Shown here: piece by piece, positions 60,321-64,000 of the stretch
How the letters are laid out: each line of letters begins with the position of its first letter
Position numbering within the stretch: the first letter of the stretch is position 1
NCBI GenBank assembly: GCA_037976565.1
Contig: CP137683.1
Coordinates: 9,182,976-9,246,975, forward strand
Direction of reading: 5' to 3'
DNA: 64,000 nucleotides
From: Mesocentrotus franciscanus
Taxonomy: Eukaryota; Echinodermata; Echinoidea; Camarodonta; Strongylocentrotidae
The notes under the pieces: model-generated
Seen by the model: only the letters and a program-made list of their open reading frames with translations
Told to the model about the DNA's origin: nothing
Databases searched by the model: none
Program-made: the position numbers and the translations under genes

Positions 60321-60679
60321 ATTTTTTTTGTTACCCTAAACCGATTGAAGAAGTTACGGAGGGAACATTAAACATTCGCCTAATGTAATGGCGGATTTCC
60401 TGACGGTGGTGGAGGGGTGTAAGTCTCAAACATCCTAACAAGGAAGTACAACAAAGAAAAACACCAAAACACGCAACAAAGAGGTTCTCATATATTTCAG
60501 AGTCATAATTATGTCTTAAAAACATTAATAGCTCAGACAACCTAACTAACAATAACGACAACAACAAAGTGAGGTTCTAAACCTGTCAGGAGATGAAGGG
60601 GAACGCGAGTACAAATTCGTCCCTGCGCCCCCATCCCCTCCTCGGATCCGCCCCTGCACAGGATTATGAAAGGGGGAGA

Positions 60680-60890
60680 AGAGATTAAAAAAAAAAAAAA
60701 AAAAGAAGAGGGAAAAAGAAAAATGTCTTCATGAAAGAGAGTGAGAGTGAAATAATAACTTGAAGAAAGAAAGAAAGGAAGACGACTACATAAATGAAAG
60801 AGACAGACTGAAAGAATGTAATAAAGAAAGAAAGAAAAAAAAATGTTAAGAAAAATGAAAGAAATGGAGAAATGAAAGAGAAGGAAAATA
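60680..60890. repeat. Poly-A and (GAAA)n purine-rich tract
   Basis: A run at 60687-60704 followed by GAAA/GAAG repeats. The minus-strand Phe/Ser-rich frames are artefacts. Confidence 0.9.
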
Positions 60891-61764
60891 AGGATGGCCA
60901 AACGGCCACACCCAGACATATCTACACCCTCTCTATATCATCCATTCAGTAAGAATCACACACCCTGACAAGACCCACGCTAGCCCCTGGCATTGGTTTA
61001 CCAGTTAAACTTGTCAAAAATCATCCCATCCCCCTAAGAATGTATTTCTATTATGTAAATTGTAAAAAATTTTCAGACGTACTTTGTCCTTGACATGTTC
61101 ACCTATCACCTCTCATATATATTTAACTCTTTTCGCTGCCATCTTTAACAGGGACCGTACGCTCACAGGATCAGCTGCCCCCCTCCGCCATTTAAAAATG
61201 AAGGTCTGGATACGCCACAAATGATGACAAAAAACGAATTATCTACATGAAGGCCGCCCAGGAAAATTCAAATAGTAAAATCACTTCATTCTGGGGAAAA
61301 ACAAAACAACTATTCTCGCACGCATGTACACGATGTACACGATATATCACATTCTTCAACATGATTGAAAACAGATTTTCTAGCGACATCATTTTCAAGG
61401 ATCACATGTTTGATCTGGTTGTTTTTTAATAATGTTGTTATTCTTTTCATGGGCACATGACGAGAAGCATTTCTTTAGCAACATCTCGTATTTCTTCAAA
61501 TGAAACTTGCATCGCAGAGAAATTGAAATCCTTCAAAGATAGCAAGGCCGTAGTACCTTCATTTTTAATTTCCCGTCTTTGTTAAAATGGCAGGATGAAG
61601 ATTCGCGAGTAGAAATCTCAATATTTTTCCTTGCCGTAAATAAAAAAGCACTGTTCTTCAATGACAAGAGTTGGGGCATCCGAAGGGTATAGTGGCCTAA
61701 GATGATTTGTTTGGTTCGAATTAATTTCCTGCAAAACCGGTATCATCTAATTTATATATGTTTT

Positions 61765-61873
61765 AACTCGAACTGTGACCCAGAGATGGCATCTCAAAGC
61801 GCTTTGTATCCAGTGGGAAAGGCGCTATATAGTTTCCTACTTTTATCAACTATTATTATCATTATTATTATTT
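61765..61873 (+). mobile_element. SINE or LINE 3' end with (ATT)n tail
   Basis: TCTCAAAGCGCTTTGTATCC, then AAAGGCGCTATATAGTTTCC, then ATT repeats (61850-61873). The GCGCTATA..(ATT)n arrangement matches the minus-strand element at 44.8 kb. Confidence 0.6.
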
Positions 61874-62339
61874 ACAAGAAAAAAATAACCCCTAAAATAC
61901 AAGAGAATCTCATATTTGAAAATCAATATCTTATGATAACGATATCGTTTGTAGTCATTACGATTTACAATTAGGTTGTTACAAACTCTTACTTTAATCA
62001 AAATAGGGACAAGCATAATATTCAGAATTTCACTATATTTCCCTATACACCTACATTAGTATAAAGAAATATCGAAGTATTATCATACTCATAACGAATG
62101 TTCCATTATCATGATTAAACTACTAATCAATTGTACATATCCAGCAAGAATATTATGAACACGGCACATTTATTTTCTAAATATGGATTAGATATAACAT
62201 TCTTATTTTCCCCTTCCTTCTACTCCATTTGCAGACACTTACATCCGCTGATTTTGCTCTAACCCTTATTTTGCAAATTATACAGGCCCATGGTTAATAA
62301 AGAAGCGATTTATGTTTTAAAGGGAAATCCAATCTTAAA

Positions 62340-63072
62340 AGCAAACCAGTCCGAAATAAAGTACAAAAAACAGGAAAGCAGACTGGTGAAAGTTTGAACG
62401 AAATCGGACAACAAAATACGAGAGTTATGAATTTTTTTGAAGTTGTAATCACTATACACATGTGGGTAACTTCAAATTGGCCGAATCGTTAATGTCACTA
62501 TGACGATAGTGTTGGACAACTTTCTCATTCGTTCCATCACGCAAAATTACTAAACTGTTGACAAATTTGAACGAAATCGGAAGAAAAAAAGTAGTTATGA
62601 ATTTTTAAAATTGTAATCTCTACATATAGGGGAGCTTCAAATTAGCTGAATCGTTAATGTCACTAGGACGATAGCGCTTGACAATTTTGTCATTCATTCC
62701 AACTCCCAAAATTACTCAACTGTTGACAAATTTGAACGAAATCGGGAAAAAAAAGTTAGTTATGAATTTTTAAAATTGTAATCTCTACATATCGGGGAAC
62801 TTCAAATAGGCTGAATCGTTAATGTCACTATGACGATAGTGCTGGACAACTTTCTCATTCGTTCCAACACCCAAAATTACTAAACTTGTGACAAGTTTGA
62901 ACGAAATCGGACAAAACAATACGAGAGTTATGTATTTTTCAAATTGTTATAACTACATAAAAAAATAAGCGGGAATTTAAATTGGCTGAATCGCTAATGT
63001 CACTATGACAATCTATGACAAAAGTGCTGGACAACTTTCTCACTCTTTCCAACAAGCAAAATGAACAAACTT
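62340..63072 (+). repeat. 165-bp satellite, four units
   Basis: GAATCGTTAATGTCACTA occurs at 62483, 62648, 62813 and (diverged) 62988, spacings 165, 165 and 175. Other unit blocks are TTGAACGAAATCGGA, AGTTATGAATTTTT and GACAACTTTCTCATTCGTTC. The fourth unit carries a small insertion containing GACAATCTATGACAAAAG. Confidence 0.9.
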
Positions 63073-63468
63073 TCAATTGTTCAAAGTGTATGAACTATTG
63101 TACGAGGAGGGCCTTTTCTTTTTAGATGACCTACATGTCATTATAGATAATATATTGAGTAGTTGCCCAAGGGAGAAGAGTATAACAGAAGTTGGTGATA
63201 TTTGTGTACAGGACAAACGGGAGAGTTTTCCATTACTACGATACAATCCACTGACCAGATTGCCAATTTGAGGGATTCGCGTTAATTCATTGATTTCATT
63301 TTTCAAGCACTCATATCTCTCTTATTATTTGGCTTATTTATTCCAAACTTTGCCATTTTGATCCACTAATTTTTTTTCTGCTTTCATACAAATTAACGTA
63401 TTACAAAGGTTGGATTGTCCTTGTAAAAGAAGCTTCAGGGTTAGTCCGTGTAGAAGTGGAAAATTTGA

Positions 63469-63681
63469 ATGATCTTAGAAATCGACTGTGGACCAATAGT
63501 CATGTCTTTTTCGGATTCGTCTTGCATTTGTAATCTTTCATCGGGTTTCTGTCAATTATGTAAATCATTAAGTGTTGCTGGCGTGAGGAAATGGAACCAA
63601 TTACCCACTTCTATACAATTAAGTTCAACTTTATCCTGTTTTAAAAAGCTTTGTCGCAAAAACCTATTTGAAAATTTGTAA
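63469..63681 (+). pseudogene. Non-LTR retrotransposon C-terminal tail
   Basis: The last ~40 codons of this 70-codon frame read CKSLSVAGVRKWNQLPTSIQ, then LSSTLSCFKKLCRKNLFENL, then stop. SxAGxRxWNxLP..I..S.sL..FKK....L is the usual tail of LINE polymerase proteins (CR1/jockey-like). The upstream 30 codons do not clearly match, so the reading frame probably changes or the element is truncated near 63540. AATAAA lies at 63684, just after the stop. A (TG)n follows at 63725-63765, and AT-rich 3' sequence runs to the window end. Confidence 0.65.
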
Positions 63682-64000
63682 CAATAAAGTATTTCGTGTA
63701 GGATGTGTGTATGCAGTATTTTGTATGTGTGTGTGGGTGTGTGCGTGTGCGTGTGTGGGTATGGTGACTGAATTATATTTAATTTATTTTTTATTTTTGT
63801 GGGGGCTCTATTTATAAGCAATTTCCTTCTTTGTGGTCCTGACCATATATCTGCTTTGTATTTTCTATGTTTTATGTATTCTGTTTTCTATTTTATGTTT
63901 TGCTTTAACATGTATTTGGTTTAATAGATTCAATTAAATTATGCATTACTTTGCGTAGTGGCCATGAAAGAAACTGTCTATAATGAATTCTGCATGATTG

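Overview
This window looks like AT-rich, gene-poor nuclear DNA from a metazoan, most likely a marine invertebrate. The evidence is long CT/GA, CA, CAT and ACT microsatellites, degenerate vertebrate-type TTAGGG tracts, tRNA-derived SINEs, short TIR (MITE-type) elements, and 3' relics of non-LTR retrotransposons. I favour an echinoderm because the SINE styles look familiar, but that is an impression from memory and not a database result. There are no bacterial operons, no CRISPR array and no rRNA. I could not support any intact host protein-coding gene. Almost every ORF longer than 60 codons lies in a microsatellite, a satellite or a hairpin element, or is unremarkable. Host exons could still be present unnoticed.

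Layout. 0-7 kb: half of a TA-flanked foldback element, a large (ACT)n tract, a near-perfect 170-bp palindrome (1719-1888), a 287-bp TIR element (2583-2869), the right end of a TIR element whose full copy is at 31.3 kb, and a telomere-like tract (6.5 kb). 7-13 kb: CT and CAT microsatellites and a 15-bp minisatellite (12.6 kb). 14-20 kb: degenerate tandem repeats, two short TIR elements and a five-unit minisatellite (17.3-18.0 kb). 20-26 kb: microsatellites, a 15-bp array (22.2 kb) and a ~280-bp satellite (23.0-24.9 kb) interrupted by a ~630-bp TIR element. 27-36 kb: another ~180-bp satellite, TTAGGG repeats, several MITEs, a SINE on the minus strand and CT/GA tracts. 36.9-42.1 kb: a 335-bp direct duplication, a TA-flanked foldback, a 178-180-bp satellite carrying a SINE insertion with a 5-bp TSD, and three MITEs.

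44.8-53.5 kb: SINE tails, a minisatellite that reverses orientation, three copies of a CTCAGTCACAC-ended MITE, a TTAA-flanked element, CAT repeats, a frameshifted non-LTR retrotransposon C-terminus (51.8-52.3 kb) and a 319-bp MITE. 54.6-64 kb: CT/GA tracts, a tRNA-like fossil, two further non-LTR 3' ends (58.2 kb and 63.5 kb), a 256-bp palindrome inside a duplicated CA-rich segment (59.4-60.3 kb) and a 165-bp satellite (62.3-63.1 kb).

The parts do not work together as a pathway. The window is best read as a layered record of transposition and tandem duplication. At least five TIR families have two or three copies within these 64 kb, which gives internal evidence that they are real dispersed families. 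The clearest nested events are a SINE inside a satellite at 39.9 kb and a DNA element inside a satellite at 24.1 kb.
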